Shown piece after piece: positions 16,080 through 26,255 of a stretch of 64,000 nucleotides of DNA. Each line of letters starts with the position of its first letter. Position 1 is the first letter of the stretch. A program made the translations under genes and the position numbers. Below the pieces are notes generated by a model. It saw only the letters and a program-made list of their open reading frames with translations. It did no database searches and was not told the origin of the DNA. Source of the stretch: an uncultured Tateyamaria sp. (GTDB lineage: Bacteria; Pseudomonadota; Alphaproteobacteria; Rhodobacterales; Rhodobacteraceae); contig CANMVD010000007.1 in NCBI GenBank assembly GCA_947501275.1, positions 49,570 to 113,569 on the forward strand, given 5' to 3'.

Positions 16080-17123
16080 TCAAAACGGCATCGGATGCGC
16101 TCGGTGCGCAGCGTCAATGTCTGACATGACGTCTTGCGACAACGTCAATTCCGATGCGCCAATGGCCACATCCAACTGCGCAACGCTGGTCGCTCCGAAG
16201 ATCACAGACGCCATGAACGGACGCGTCATGGCCCAGGCCAGTGCCATTTGCGATGGATCAAGACCATGGCGTGCCGCAATATCCAGATAAGCGCCGACCG
16301 CTTCGAATGCGCGTTGCGTCTTGCGCCCGCCCAAATCGGCATTCAAAGACAATCGCGACCCGTCCGGAACCGCACCATCTTGATACTTGCCCGTCAAAAG
16401 ACCTGTCGCGAGCGGAGAAAACGACAACAAGCCAATGTCTTCGTTCACACTCAGTTCCGCAAGATCCGTGTCATAGAGACGGCAGAGCAACGAATACTCG
16501 TTCTGGATTGTCGCCACACGCGGCCCACCTGTGCGAGCAGCCGAGGCCAGCCACTCCGTTGTCCCCCACGCACTTTCATTGGACAAACCAAACGCGCGTA
16601 TTACACCGCGCTGCACCTGATCCTGCAAGGCGCCCATGCAATCATCCATGTTCTGGCGGACCTCATCCGGCTTTTGCGCAGATGGATCATATGTCCAGTT
16701 TTGGCGGAACATATAACTCCCGCGATTGGGCCAGTGAAATTGGTAAAGATCAATGTAATCCGTGTTCAAGCGCCGCAATGAGCCCTCGATTGCGCTGGCA
16801 ATGCTCTCGGACGTGATGGGGGCTCCATTGCGGACATGGCGCATTCCGGCCCCAGACACCTTTGTCGCCAAGACCACGTTGTTGCGCCGCCGTACCCGTT
16901 CAAACCACAATCCTATGATACGCTCAGTGCGTCCGATCGTCTCTGCACTGATGGGATTGACGGGATACATTTCCGCGGTATCGACAAAGTTGATACCGGC
17001 ATCCAGCGCGCGCTCAATCTGTGCATGTCCCTCTTCTGCTGTGTTTTGGGTTCCCCATGTCATTGATCCCAGACACAGGGCCGAAACGTCGATCCCTGTG
17101 CGACCGAGTGTGCGCCGTTCCAT
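16080..17123 (-). CDS. Aldo/keto reductase, Tas-like
   Basis: A 347-residue (beta/alpha)8 oxidoreductase. It opens with the AKR signature RRTLGRTGIDVSALCLGSMTWG, and the catalytic Asp-Tyr pair lies in NFVDTAEMYPVN (Asp and Tyr of the D-Y-K-H tetrad), with VVLATKV supplying Lys and LYQFHW the His. The C-terminal MASVIFGATSVAQLD segment is the NADPH phosphate region. The length and WTYDP insert resemble Tas of E. coli. It reduces carbonyl compounds with NADPH; the physiological substrate is not evident. It is monocistronic here. Confidence 0.85.
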   Translation of the reverse strand: MERRTLGRTGIDVSALCLGSMTWGTQNTAEEGHAQIERALDAGINFVDTAEMYPVNPISAETIGRTERIIGLWFERVRRRNNVVLATKVSGAGMRHVRNGAPITSESIASAIEGSLRRLNTDYIDLYQFHWPNRGSYMFRQNWTYDPSAQKPDEVRQNMDDCMGALQDQVQRGVIRAFGLSNESAWGTTEWLASAARTGGPRVATIQNEYSLLCRLYDTDLAELSVNEDIGLLSFSPLATGLLTGKYQDGAVPDGSRLSLNADLGGRKTQRAFEAVGAYLDIAARHGLDPSQMALAWAMTRPFMASVIFGATSVAQLDVAIGASELTLSQDVMSDIDAAHRAHPMPF

Positions 17124-17213
17124 GCAAGTCTTCTCCGTCTTTAAACCCGGGTCAGCCTAACGGGGAAACTAGGACCTGCAAGTGAACAGGGTATGAATTT
17201 CAAATTCACAGCT

Positions 17214-17241
17214 TGAGAACAAAAGATGAACACTCTAGAAT
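17214..17241 (+). promoter_or_regulatory. Candidate SOS promoter (TTGAGA-N16-TAGAAT)
   Basis: A -35-like TTGAGA (17214-17219) and -10-like TAGAAT (17236-17241) are separated by 16 bp and embrace the LexA box. Transcription would begin at about the ATG at 17248, implying a leaderless message. This agrees with the absence of a Shine-Dalgarno sequence before that ATG. Confidence 0.45.
17217..17231 (+). promoter_or_regulatory. LexA (SOS) box GAAC-N7-GAAC
   Basis: GAAC AAAAGAT GAAC is the reverse-complement reading of the alphaproteobacterial LexA operator GTTC-N7-GTTC. It lies 16 bp upstream of the ImuA start and overlaps the candidate promoter spacer, the position expected for repression by LexA. 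Confidence 0.75.
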
Positions 17242-17247
17242 TGTCTC

Positions 17248-17886
17248 ATGCCTGTTCCCACCTCTCTGCTGCAACACACCAAAACACGCGCCACCTGCGG
17301 CCTGCCGCTTCTGCCCCATGCCTCAGAGCATGGCGCGGGGCCCGATCTTTCGCGGGGCCGTGTCCATGAGCTGTGCGGTCCCGCCCGGCATCGCCTCGCG
17401 CTGTGGCTTGTGGCCCAGACCACGGGACCCGTGCTGTGGATTGCACCTGATTGGGGGGCCGACCGGCTCAATCCATGCGGCCTTATGCCCTTTGTCGACC
17501 CTGCCCGCCTGATCCTTGTGCACCCCAAACGGGCCGAAGATGTGTTATGGAGTATGGAAGAAGTGTTGCGATCGGGCGCTGTGGCGCTCGCCATCGCCGA
17601 TCTGCCCGGCCTGCCCGCCCTAACGCCTGTGCGACGCATGCATCTGGCCGCAGAGGCTGGCGGCGCATCCGGCCCTGCCCCACTTGGATTACTGCTGACA
17701 CCGGGCATGGGAGGGGCACAGGGCGTCGAAAGCCGCTGGCACCTGTCTGCGGATCACTGCGGCAAACCCGGCAAATGGCGGCTCACACGGTTGCGTGCAC
17801 GTATGGCCCCCGAGCACAGTTGGCAGGTCACACGGCAAAAGGGACACCCCCTGCCCCGCATCACGCAAAGCATCAAGGTTGCGTGA
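17248..17886 (+). CDS. imuA: ImuA-like SOS mutagenesis protein (RecA-fold)
   Basis: A 212-residue protein resembling ImuA, the RecA-related partner of the ImuB/DnaE2 translesion mutasome. Features are [20 protein letters not shown] (the glycine-rich entry of the RecA-like core, without a canonical Walker A), [25 protein letters not shown] (typical of ImuA), [11 protein letters not shown], and the C-terminal [11 protein letters not shown] segment. A LexA box sits 16 bp upstream. In most alphaproteobacteria imuA is followed by imuB and dnaE2; here a YceI gene follows instead, so the gene appears separated from its partners. I am fairly confident of the family because sequence and SOS box agree. 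Confidence 0.75.
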   Translation: MPVPTSLLQHTKTRATCGLPLLPHASEHGAGPDLSRGRVHELCGPARHRLALWLVAQTTGPVLWIAPDWGADRLNPCGLMPFVDPARLILVHPKRAEDVLWSMEEVLRSGAVALAIADLPGLPALTPVRRMHLAAEAGGASGPAPLGLLLTPGMGGAQGVESRWHLSADHCGKPGKWRLTRLRARMAPEHSWQVTRQKGHPLPRITQSIKVA

Positions 17887-17951
17887 GAACTGGATGGAAT
17901 CCCGAGCCTGCGTGTTACCTCTGCATCAACGGCTCGAAAAAGGAACCCATC

Positions 17952-18551
17952 ATGCACCGCCGTCACATGCTCGCCCTCACGTTCGCCGCCCTCGCACAGC
18001 CTGCGCTGACCAGAACTGCATTTGCAGCCCCCACGCCCTACAAATTGGCGCGCGCCGGGGCGAGCATCACCTACACCTTCACGCTCAACGGCAATCCGGT
18101 CAAAGGAACCGTGCCGGTAAACCGCGCAGATCTGGTAATAGATCCGGGCAACCTCGCTGCCTCGACCGCCGATGTCACCGCTGATGTACGGCGCGCACGC
18201 ACCGGTTTGATCTTTGCCACCGAGGCGCTGAAATCCAAGGGCGTATTGGACGCTCAGGGCTTCCCACAGGCGCGTTTCACATCCACCAAGGTGATCCTTG
18301 GCCCAGGCGGGCGCATTTCCAACGGTGCGGCCCTTGAGGGGCGGCTGACCCTGCGCGGGGTCACGCGCCCCGTACGTTTTGATACCAACCTGTATCGCGC
18401 ACCGGGCAGTGCTGCCGATGATCTGAGCGCACTCAGTGTCCATCTGAAGGGGCGTGTGAACCGGCGCGATTTTGGCGCAAACGGCTATGGTGACATCGTC
18501 GCTGACACTGTTGGTATCGACATCAAAGCAGAAATCAGCACCACCCGCTAA
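17952..18551 (+). CDS. YceI family periplasmic protein
   Basis: Start ATG 17952 (MHRRHMLALTFAALAQPALTR), with AAAAGGAACCC just upstream; the longer ORF in the track is a frame extension. The protein has 199 residues with a signal peptide cleaved near AFAAPT. The rest is a YceI lipocalin-like beta barrel (ITYTFTLNGNPVKGTVPV, GRLTLRGVTRPVRFD, VNRRDFGANGYGDIVADTVGIDI), a family that binds polyisoprenoids or other amphiphiles in the periplasm. It is the next gene after imuA (65 bp), but nothing shows a functional link. Confidence 0.9.
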   Translation: MHRRHMLALTFAALAQPALTRTAFAAPTPYKLARAGASITYTFTLNGNPVKGTVPVNRADLVIDPGNLAASTADVTADVRRARTGLIFATEALKSKGVLDAQGFPQARFTSTKVILGPGGRISNGAALEGRLTLRGVTRPVRFDTNLYRAPGSAADDLSALSVHLKGRVNRRDFGANGYGDIVADTVGIDIKAEISTTR

Positions 18552-18617
18552 AAACGACGCGACTTCGTCGATTAACCGCTAGGCATGGCTGGCCCGACCC
18601 GTCACGGTGAGGCCACC

Positions 18618-19844
18618 ATGCGCATGCTGATTTCATTTGCCGCCCTGTTCCTGTCTGTTGTTCTTATGCAGCTCAGCTCGGGGGCATTGGGGCCTTTGGA
18701 TGCGCTGTCCGGTCTCGCGCTCGAATTTTCCCGCCAAGAGATCGGGCTTTTGGGATCGGCACATTTCCTTGGGTTTTTCATAGGATGCTGGTGGGCACCA
18801 CGCCTGATGGGCAGTGTCGGACACTCCCGCGCCTTTGCAGCATTTACAGCCGCAGGCGCCATTGGACTGCTGGCGCACATGCTGATCGTGGATTCTGTGG
18901 CATGGGCCGTGATGCGGGTCGCTTCGGGCCTGTGTGTGGCGGGGTGCTATACCGTGATCGAAGCCTGGCTACAGGCCAAAGTCACCAATGAAACACGTGG
19001 GCGGGCCATGGGTATTTACCGCGTGATCGACATGGGTGCATCGCTGGCAGCGCAACTGATGATCGGTGTTCTCGAACCGGCGAGTTACGTCAGCTACAAC
19101 ATTCTGGCCATTGTGTGCTGCGCAGCGCTTCTGCCTCTGACTCTGACCAAGGTGAAACAACCCGACACGCCCTCGGCCCCACGCCTGCGCCCGCGGCTTG
19201 CGGCACAACGCTCTCCATTGGCAGCTGCCGGAGTCGTGGTTGCCGCCCTGTCCAGCGCCTCTTTTCGCATGGTCGGCCCAATTTACGGACAGGATGTCGG
19301 TCTCAGTCCAAGCCAGATTGCATGGTTCATGGCCGCCTTTGTGTTAGGAGGGGCTGTGGCGCAATACCCCGTCGGGTGGCTGGCAGACAAATACGACAGA
19401 AGGTGGGTGCTGATCTGGCTGTCTGTCGCCGCCATGGTCAGCTGCGGCATTTCTGCAGGCTCCGGCGGCTTGGGCACTGCAGGCATCATGCTGACCGCAG
19501 GGTTGTTCGGGCTGACGACATTTCCGATCTATTCCGTGGCTGCCGCCCACGCACATGACTTTGCGGACAGTTCCGAACGGGTGGAGTTATCCGCTGCCCT
19601 CATGTTCTACTTTGCGCTTGGGGCAATTGCAGCGCCGTTTACAGCGTCAGCCTTGATCGAAGCATTTGGACCGCCCGCACTGTTTGGCATGGTTGCCCTT
19701 GGGCATGGGGCATTGGTCGTGTTCGGTCTGGCGCGCATGCGTGCACGGGCGGCCCCAACCGAGCGGACACGCTACGTTTATGCACCACGCACGTCTTTCC
19801 TGATCGGGCGATTGACAGGACGCACGCGCGAACGGGACGACTAA
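18618..19844 (+). CDS. MFS transporter (YcaD-like)
   Basis: ATG 18618 is preceded by GGTGAGG, a better start than the track's 18585. The protein has 408 residues and 12 predicted helices in two halves, with the MFS motif A-like loop [13 protein letters not shown] between helices 8 and 9 and a related loop ([17 protein letters not shown]) in the first half. The closest familiar subgroup is YcaD/UMF-type permeases. The C-terminus is basic and cytoplasmic. The substrate is unknown. Confidence 0.85.
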   Translation: MRMLISFAALFLSVVLMQLSSGALGPLDALSGLALEFSRQEIGLLGSAHFLGFFIGCWWAPRLMGSVGHSRAFAAFTAAGAIGLLAHMLIVDSVAWAVMRVASGLCVAGCYTVIEAWLQAKVTNETRGRAMGIYRVIDMGASLAAQLMIGVLEPASYVSYNILAIVCCAALLPLTLTKVKQPDTPSAPRLRPRLAAQRSPLAAAGVVVAALSSASFRMVGPIYGQDVGLSPSQIAWFMAAFVLGGAVAQYPVGWLADKYDRRWVLIWLSVAAMVSCGISAGSGGLGTAGIMLTAGLFGLTTFPIYSVAAAHAHDFADSSERVELSAALMFYFALGAIAAPFTASALIEAFGPPALFGMVALGHGALVVFGLARMRARAAPTERTRYVYAPRTSFLIGRLTGRTRERDD

Positions 19845-19903
19845 CCCTTCCCCCCTCCGGCCCACGCTGCTACACGGGCGCGACTTTCGCCAAAGGCTCT
19901 GAC

Positions 19904-21616
19904 ATGCAGCGACACCTCATCACCTCGGCCATTCCCTACATCAACGGGATCAAGCATCTGGGCAACCTGATTGGCAGCCAATTGCCCGCTGACCTCTATG
20001 CCCGCTTTCAACGCGCGCGCGGCAACGAAGTCTTGTTCCTCTGCGCAACCGACGAACACGGCACACCTGCCGAACTGGCCGCCGCCAAGGCAGGCAAACC
20101 TGTCGCCGAATATTGCGCAGAGATGCACGCGGTTCAGGCCCGCATCGCCGATGGGTTCGGTCTGTCATTTGATCACTTTGGGCGTTCGTCCTCGCCGCAA
20201 AACCACACGCTGACGCAGCACTTTGCCGGACGGCTGGCCGATGCTGGATTGATAAGCGAAGTGTCTGAAAAACAAGTCTATTCCAACGCCGACGGGCGGT
20301 ACTTGCCAGATCGCTATATCGAGGGCACCTGCCCCAATTGCGCCTATGACAAAGCCCGCGGCGATCAGTGCGAAAACTGCACCAAGCAGTTGGATCCCAC
20401 TGACCTGATCGAACCACGTTCCGCCATTTCCGGCTCGACAGATCTGGAAGTGCGCGAGACCAAGCATCTTTACCTGCGCCAATCCGCATTGAAAGATGAT
20501 CTGGACGCATGGATCGACAGCAAGAAAGACTGGCCGGTTCTGACAACTTCCATCGCCAAGAAGTGGTTGCATGATGGCGACGGTCTTCAGGATCGCGGCA
20601 TCACGCGGGATCTTGACTGGGGCATCCCCGTGCGCCGCGGCGATGCGGACTGGCCGGGGATGGAGGGCAAGGTGTTCTACGTCTGGTTTGACGCGCCCAT
20701 CGAATACATCGCCTGTGCCGGTGAATGGGCAGACGCCCAAGACGGAGCCAATTGGGAACGGTGGTGGCGCACGGACAAGGGCGCGGATGATGTGCGCTAC
20801 ACCCAGTTTATGGGCAAGGACAACGTCCCCTTCCATACGCTCAGTTTTCCAGCCACGATCCTGGGATCAGGCGAGCCGTGGAAGATGGTCGATCACCTCA
20901 AGTCCTTTAACTATCTCAATTATGACGGTGGGCAGTTCTCGACCAGTCAGGGCCGTGGCATTTTCATGGATCAGGCGCTGGAACTGCTGCCCGCGGACTA
21001 TTGGCGCTGGTGGCTGTTGTCCAACTGTCCTGAAACCTCTGACTCCGAGTTCACATGGGAGCTGTTCCAGCAGGGAGTGAACAAGGACCTTGCAGATGTG
21101 CTTGGCAATTTCGTCAGTCGTGTGACCAAGTTCTGCCGCTCGAAATTCGGCGAAGCCGTGCCGTCTGGCGGCAGTTATGGCCCCAGAGAAGACGCGTTGA
21201 TCGCTGATCTTGATGCGCGTGTTGCGCGCTATATGGCGATGATGGAAGCCATGGAGGTGCGCAAGTCCGCACAAGAGTTGCGCGCCATCTGGGCGGCGGG
21301 CAACGAATATCTGCAAGCCGCAGCGCCGTGGAGCACCATCAAGGAAGATACCGACACTGCGGCGATGCAGATCCGGCTGGGCTTGAACTTGATCGGACTA
21401 TACGCGGTTTTGTCGTCCCCTTTTATTCCGGGTGCAAGCAAACAAATGGCTGACGCACTGGGTATGGCGGACATTCCGTGGCCGTCTGACATTCGAATTG
21501 CGGTTGAAGCAATTGATGCCGGACATGAATTCAGTGTGCCGGAAAATCTGTTTGCGAAAATCAGCGACGAAGACCGCGCAGGCTGGGAAGCACGATTTGC
21601 AGGTATTCGGAGCTGA
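19904..21616 (+). CDS. metG: Methionyl-tRNA synthetase
   Basis: A 570-residue class I synthetase that charges tRNA-Met in the cytoplasm. The HIGH motif is HLGN (about residue 22), the zinc-binding knuckle is [17 protein letters not shown] (about 140-160), and [10 protein letters not shown] is a MetG-type segment. The position of the KMSKS loop reads [11 protein letters not shown], with Ser-Thr-Ser replacing the second Lys, a variant I recall from related rhodobacterial MetRS. There is no C-terminal tRNA-binding EMAP-like domain. The anticodon-binding helical domain spans about 400-550. Confidence 0.93.
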   Translation: MQRHLITSAIPYINGIKHLGNLIGSQLPADLYARFQRARGNEVLFLCATDEHGTPAELAAAKAGKPVAEYCAEMHAVQARIADGFGLSFDHFGRSSSPQNHTLTQHFAGRLADAGLISEVSEKQVYSNADGRYLPDRYIEGTCPNCAYDKARGDQCENCTKQLDPTDLIEPRSAISGSTDLEVRETKHLYLRQSALKDDLDAWIDSKKDWPVLTTSIAKKWLHDGDGLQDRGITRDLDWGIPVRRGDADWPGMEGKVFYVWFDAPIEYIACAGEWADAQDGANWERWWRTDKGADDVRYTQFMGKDNVPFHTLSFPATILGSGEPWKMVDHLKSFNYLNYDGGQFSTSQGRGIFMDQALELLPADYWRWWLLSNCPETSDSEFTWELFQQGVNKDLADVLGNFVSRVTKFCRSKFGEAVPSGGSYGPREDALIADLDARVARYMAMMEAMEVRKSAQELRAIWAAGNEYLQAAAPWSTIKEDTDTAAMQIRLGLNLIGLYAVLSSPFIPGASKQMADALGMADIPWPSDIRIAVEAIDAGHEFSVPENLFAKISDEDRAGWEARFAGIRS

Positions 21617-22156
21617 CTAAACAATAGCAAGGCAATTAGTGATGCTGCCTCTGGGCATACCGGACTGGGTCGTTGATTGGGACACATCGCAACTTGGCGG
21701 TTAGGCATCGCTGCGCCGGATCGACACTCAAAAAGCCTGCCAAGCCTCTGAAATCTTGCAACACAGGCGTTCAGATGGATTCTTCTGGACGGGTCGGCGC
21801 CAAGCCTGAGATGTTGGTCCCCCATTTGCGCGCTTAGTTGGTGACCGAGCGGCTGAGCATTTCAGGTTTCGCCAATCAGGATGTCCGTGCCACCAAGGAT
21901 CTGTGCACGTTCCGCGCAATGCGATGCCAAGCGTTTTGTGTAGTACACTTGCACACGATCAGACCAATCGGGCCGAATTCAACGTTCCTTTCGCTCCAAA
22001 AATGTCTGCGGCACGGACATTAAAACGGTTCTCACACCCAACTGCCCCATCAACTTATCGACATGAGTTTTCGACGAGGACATTTTGAGGGCAACCCAAT
22101 CCGCAGCCTTGGCAGGTTGCCTGTGTCTCTCCTTCGTTACTCCGTTACACCATCCC
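21617..22156. other. 540-bp intergenic region without a recognised gene
   Basis: Between metG and the chemoreceptor. Six-frame translations give only short ORFs (61-80 codons) with no recognisable family. The longest minus frame (MSSSKTHVDKLMGQLGV) suggests old coding sequence but matches nothing I know. It may be a decayed gene or an untranslated region; no repeats or tRNA-like folds were seen. Confidence 0.5.
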
Positions 22157-24736
22157 TCAGAATTCTTCCCAGCCCGAGGCGTCAGACAACTCATCGTGAT
22201 CCATATCAATTGCTGCGGACCCCATTGTCCGCCTCACGGAAACAGGCTTTGGTTGTTGAACATCGGACACCCGGTCAAGCCGTTCTATGTTAAGGCTGTC
22301 GCCAAGCTCAAAGCGCTCAACGGCTGATGCCAATGCATCTGTTTCGCTGGTCAATGCGTGGCTCGCCGCAGTGGTTTCTTCGAACATTGCCGCGTTTTGC
22401 TGTGTGACCTGATCCAATTCGTTCATGGCCATGTTGATTTCGTTCAATCCTGCAGACTGTTGCCGTGCAGATGTGGCAATGTCGGCAACTCTGGTTGAAA
22501 TATCCGCGACAGATGAAACGATCGATGCAAGTGCAGTTCCTGTGCGATCCACCAAATCGACACCCTCCTGAACCTGTTCGCTTGATGTCGAAATCAACGT
22601 ATTGATTTCACGAGCCGCTTCGGACGAACGCTGCGCAAGCGCGCGCACTTCGGTTGCCACAACAGCGAACCCGCGCCCTGCTTCTCCGGCACGCGCAGCT
22701 TCAACACCTGCATTCAGCGCAAGCAGGTTGGTCTGGAAGGCAATATCGTCGATCACTGACGTGATTTTTGAAATCTCTTGCGACGACGTTTTGATCCCGT
22801 CCATGGCAGTCACGGCCTGCCTGGCGATTTCGCCCCCCTCTTCAGCGTTGGACTGTGCATTGGCAGACATAGTACTGGCTGCATCCGCGCCCTCCGCAGC
22901 GGATCGTACAGAGGTCGTTAACTCATCAAGCGCGGAAGCCGTTTCTTCCAATGTGGCTGCCTGTTTTTCCGTCCGACGCGACAGGTCATCAGCTGCGCTG
23001 TTGATCTCCAAGGTCTCGCTCCTAATGGAACTCACATTGCGGGTCACCGCACCCACCGCTTCACGCAACCCGAGGACAGCAGAATTGAAATCCTGTCGCA
23101 GGGATTCGTAGTCATCCGGGAACTGCGTGGTAATGTCCGAAGACAGGTCTCCCACAGACAGTATTTGCAGCGCGTTCCCCAATGCTTCGACAACCTGCTT
23201 CTGTTCTTGTGCGGCTTGCTCCTGCGCGGATTGTGTCGCCCGCAATTTTACTTCGGCCTCTGTGATGTCTGAGGCCAAAAGAATATACCGTTCGATACTG
23301 CCGTCCTCAGCACCAACAAACACAAACCCACCGTCCAGGACGACAGACGTGCCATCGCGTGCCTCTATATCGATTTTCCCATGGATCGGTTCACCATTCA
23401 TAACGCTGTCGACAATGGATCCAGAGACCACCGCATCAGACTGCATACCGCTCAGGACGCTTTGGAGTGTCAATTTTTCTGCCTGATCACCATCCAACCC
23501 CAATCGCTGCGCGGCGACAGCGTTCAGCGACGAGCATGTTCCTGACTGGTTAAACTCAATGCGCAATTGGGTCTGATCAATTCCATTGAGAACAGCAGCG
23601 TTGCGTTGCGAAACAGTTCTGTCGCTCCACCCGACAACCGCGCCAATCAAACGGGATTGGCTATCGAATGCACAATTCACTTTGATACGGATGTGGTGAT
23701 CGGCAATCCTACATGTCACGCCGGTATCATCATTGGTTTCGTCCAGCGCGTTGCAGGAACCCAGCACACCGGACAAAACTGAGAGTTTACTGAGGTCAGC
23801 ACCGATGTAAGTCTTTCCAGAAACACCGGGCCAAGACGTTTCAAGGTCTTCTGCAAGTGTGTCCAACAGGGTCTGGCAGGCCGGGTTGATGAAAGTGACT
23901 TTAAAATCCTCGTCAACCATCATCATTGGCGCAGCGGAGCCTTCAAATGCAGCGCTTTTGAAGGCACTTTCGCGCTGCGCATTCTTTGCTGCGGTCAAAG
24001 CCAGCCGGAAATCCTCCAACTGGCGCGCCATCATGCCAACTTCATCCGTCCGTTTTGCGTAGGGAATCTTTGTGTCGTACTTTTGTTGCGCGACCTCACT
24101 CATGGCATCACCAAGCCGGCGCAAGGGCCGGGACATGCCAATGTTCAGGAACACAAAGATACCAACAAGGGCCAGCGCAAAGATGGCCGCCACGATGGAC
24201 AGTTCTCCAATCAACGACTGGATGACGGTGGTCATTTTCGCCTCGGGGTTCCAGCGGGTTACCACGGCCCCTGCAACGCTTTGATCATTGCCAAACAGGG
24301 TTGGCACCGCAACGGTCAGGCGGTCGGCTGACAATTCGCGCTGTCCAGATGCAATCGCCGCCTGAGCCAAGGTCACTGCAGCATCCGTCTCTGCTGGGGC
24401 ATCGTGGTTGTCAAACAAAACCACATCCGTGGTGTTCAAGACCAGAGCACCGGACACATCGCGGCTTGCTGTGCTCATCAAGCCCACCATCAGCGTTTCA
24501 ATTGCGGCCTCGTTTCCAAATTTGACCGACCCACCCAATTGTACTGCCAAAAGCTCAGTCACATCGACGGCACGCGACGAGAACGCATTGATCACAGTGG
24601 CTTTTTTGGCGCGAATATCCATAAAGACGAGGAGCGCGACTACAACAAGCGTCATCAGACCTGCAAATAACGTGGATTTCACCAAAAGACTGTTCAATTT
24701 CTGCAGAAAACCGAATGGCGGTCTTGAATTGCGCAT
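22157..24736 (-). CDS. Methyl-accepting chemotaxis protein with PAS domains
   Basis: An 859-residue chemoreceptor. One transmembrane helix (about 20-42) and a second (about 180-205) bracket a short periplasmic sensor. A HAMP linker ([19 protein letters not shown]) and two PAS-like regions ([17 protein letters not shown]; then [16 protein letters not shown]) follow. The signalling domain contains the conserved hairpin tip [21 protein letters not shown]. The C-terminus ends GWEEF, an xWxxF pentapeptide of the sort that docks CheR/CheB. It should cluster with CheA/CheW and control flagellar motility; the ligand is not evident. No other che genes are present here. Confidence 0.9.
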   Translation of the reverse strand: MRNSRPPFGFLQKLNSLLVKSTLFAGLMTLVVVALLVFMDIRAKKATVINAFSSRAVDVTELLAVQLGGSVKFGNEAAIETLMVGLMSTASRDVSGALVLNTTDVVLFDNHDAPAETDAAVTLAQAAIASGQRELSADRLTVAVPTLFGNDQSVAGAVVTRWNPEAKMTTVIQSLIGELSIVAAIFALALVGIFVFLNIGMSRPLRRLGDAMSEVAQQKYDTKIPYAKRTDEVGMMARQLEDFRLALTAAKNAQRESAFKSAAFEGSAAPMMMVDEDFKVTFINPACQTLLDTLAEDLETSWPGVSGKTYIGADLSKLSVLSGVLGSCNALDETNDDTGVTCRIADHHIRIKVNCAFDSQSRLIGAVVGWSDRTVSQRNAAVLNGIDQTQLRIEFNQSGTCSSLNAVAAQRLGLDGDQAEKLTLQSVLSGMQSDAVVSGSIVDSVMNGEPIHGKIDIEARDGTSVVLDGGFVFVGAEDGSIERYILLASDITEAEVKLRATQSAQEQAAQEQKQVVEALGNALQILSVGDLSSDITTQFPDDYESLRQDFNSAVLGLREAVGAVTRNVSSIRSETLEINSAADDLSRRTEKQAATLEETASALDELTTSVRSAAEGADAASTMSANAQSNAEEGGEIARQAVTAMDGIKTSSQEISKITSVIDDIAFQTNLLALNAGVEAARAGEAGRGFAVVATEVRALAQRSSEAAREINTLISTSSEQVQEGVDLVDRTGTALASIVSSVADISTRVADIATSARQQSAGLNEINMAMNELDQVTQQNAAMFEETTAASHALTSETDALASAVERFELGDSLNIERLDRVSDVQQPKPVSVRRTMGSAAIDMDHDELSDASGWEEF

Positions 24737-24945
24737 GTCATATCACCTGTACTTGAACGAACCTGGCCCATTGGGCCGGAGGCTCCTGACTAGGCAGCGT
24801 GATAGGGCAATGAACTTACTTCGGAATTAACGTCAGGCTTCAAGTCGCGTTTGACAGTGCACAAATCCGAATTTTCCACTAAAATCTGTGTCGGGCCATC
24901 GCGAGAGCGACAGTTTTGAACACCAATCGACCCAACAAGAAATGA

Positions 24946-25031
24946 TGGTGCGGGCGGTGGGACTCGAACCCACACGGGCATACGCCCTCCAGATTTTAAG
25001 TCTGGTATGTCTACCATTCCATCACGCCCGC
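24946..25031 (-). tRNA. tRNA-Leu (anticodon UAA)
   Basis: The minus strand reads GCGGGCG at the 5' end pairing with CGCCCGC, discriminator A and an encoded CCA. The anticodon arm is CCAGA-CTTAAAA-TCTGG with UAA at loop positions 3-5, and the T arm contains GGGTTCGAGTCCC. A long variable arm is present, as expected for a type II leucine tRNA. Confidence 0.93.
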
Positions 25032-25076
25032 GCCCCACCTTGTTAGGCAATGCGCCGGCACACCTCAACCCTGCGA

Positions 25077-25631
25077 TTACAGTTCTTGGTCCACGGGCCC
25101 CAGCGGTGCACCTGGTGCCACCAATGCGCGCTCGGACAGCCAGGGATTGTTCGCAAGTGCTTCGAGCATCTGCGCCCGCGCTTGGGGAATTTCACCAAGG
25201 TTCATCAGCGTCAAAGCACGACCGGATTGCGCGCCAACATGATCGGGCGCAAGCTGCAATGTAAGGTCGAGATCTACCAGAGCAGCGGCGAAATCCTCTC
25301 GCAGAAAGCTGACAAAGGCACGTTGGTTATAGCCCTCTGCATAATCCGGGCAGTACGTAACAAGCGCATCAAAACTGTCATAGGCGCCTGCAAAATCGAA
25401 ATTGGCGCGTTGCCGCATACCCTGATCCAGAACTTCTTGGGCCGCGGCGTCAGGCGCATCCAACCACAACGTCCACATCTGCTGTGACAAGGGTTGGGCT
25501 GTGCGTTCGTCGGGCGCTGCGCGCACAGCCTCAAAAAGCGCCGACAATTCTACAGAGTGATCAGGCGCAGTCGGGCAGTCCTCTGCAAAGGCTGGCGCGG
25601 CGAGGAAGGCAAAGAAAACAGCATATTTCAT
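25077..25631 (-). CDS. Periplasmic TPR-repeat protein
   Basis: A 184-residue protein with a signal peptide (MKYAVFFAFLAAPAFAED). Residues ~75-165 contain two to three tetratricopeptide-like units (FDFAGAYDSFDALVTYCPDYAEGYNQRA, FAAALVDLDLTLQLAPDHVGA, GEIPQARAQMLEALANNPW). It probably acts as a periplasmic protein-interaction scaffold. It is monocistronic, between tRNA-Leu and putR; no specific function can be assigned. Confidence 0.8.
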   Translation of the reverse strand: MKYAVFFAFLAAPAFAEDCPTAPDHSVELSALFEAVRAAPDERTAQPLSQQMWTLWLDAPDAAAQEVLDQGMRQRANFDFAGAYDSFDALVTYCPDYAEGYNQRAFVSFLREDFAAALVDLDLTLQLAPDHVGAQSGRALTLMNLGEIPQARAQMLEALANNPWLSERALVAPGAPLGPVDQEL

Positions 25632-25669
25632 GTCAACAAGAATGCGTTGCGCGCGGTGCAGGTCAAGGC

Positions 25670-26194
25670 TTAGGGCGCGAAATCCGGTATCATCACTTCT
25701 TTTACAGCCTCCATGGCCACAAACGTCGATGTCGCCGCCACGTGGGGCAATCCAGAAACAGTCTCGCCAAGAAATGCTCGGTAATCGGTCATGTCCCGTG
25801 TACGCACCTTGAGCAGGTAGTCAAAATTTCCGGCAATCATATGGGCTTGTTCGATCTGCGGCACGCGGCACACTGCCGCGTTAAAAGCTGTCAACGCCGC
25901 TTCGCGCGTGTCGCTCAACCGCACTTCCACAAATGCAACGTGATCCAGACCAAGAGTGATCGGATCCAACAAAGCACGGTAACCTTTGATCACACCGCTG
26001 GTTTCCAGGCGGCGCAAACGTGCCTGCGTTGGTGACTTGGACAGCCCAATACGTGTTGCCAGATCCGTAATCGAAATACGGGCATCCACAGCCAATGCAG
26101 CCAGAATCGCTTGATCCAACCGGTCCAGCTTTGGCGGTTCAATCGCCTGCTGAGCGGGTCTATTTTTGCCAACTTGTTCTGCCATGTCCGTCAT
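25670..26194 (-). CDS. putR: Lrp/AsnC family regulator, PutR-type
   Basis: A 174-residue Lrp/AsnC protein. The N-terminal HTH is LDQAILAALAVDARISITDLATRIGLSKSPTQARLRRLE (about 25-65), and the C-terminal RAM ligand-binding domain follows (LDHVAFVEVRL, AHMIAGNFDYLLKVRT). It is divergent from putA with about 60 bp between the starts. In Rhodobacter capsulatus an Lrp-like PutR activates putA in response to proline, and the same arrangement strongly suggests that role here. The start may be the second Met (MAEQVG). Confidence 0.88.
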   Translation of the reverse strand: MTDMAEQVGKNRPAQQAIEPPKLDRLDQAILAALAVDARISITDLATRIGLSKSPTQARLRRLETSGVIKGYRALLDPITLGLDHVAFVEVRLSDTREAALTAFNAAVCRVPQIEQAHMIAGNFDYLLKVRTRDMTDYRAFLGETVSGLPHVAATSTFVAMEAVKEVMIPDFAP

Positions 26195-26255
26195 CTTTGA
26201 TGAATTTGTCTGTCACTCCTCTGATATACTGCACAAAATGCAAAAGGAAACCGAT

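Noticed and set aside
19845-19903. SAM or other riboswitch upstream of metG or metF
   Set aside because: The leaders are too short (59 and 91 bp) and show none of the SAM-II conserved elements; metF instead has a MetR box.
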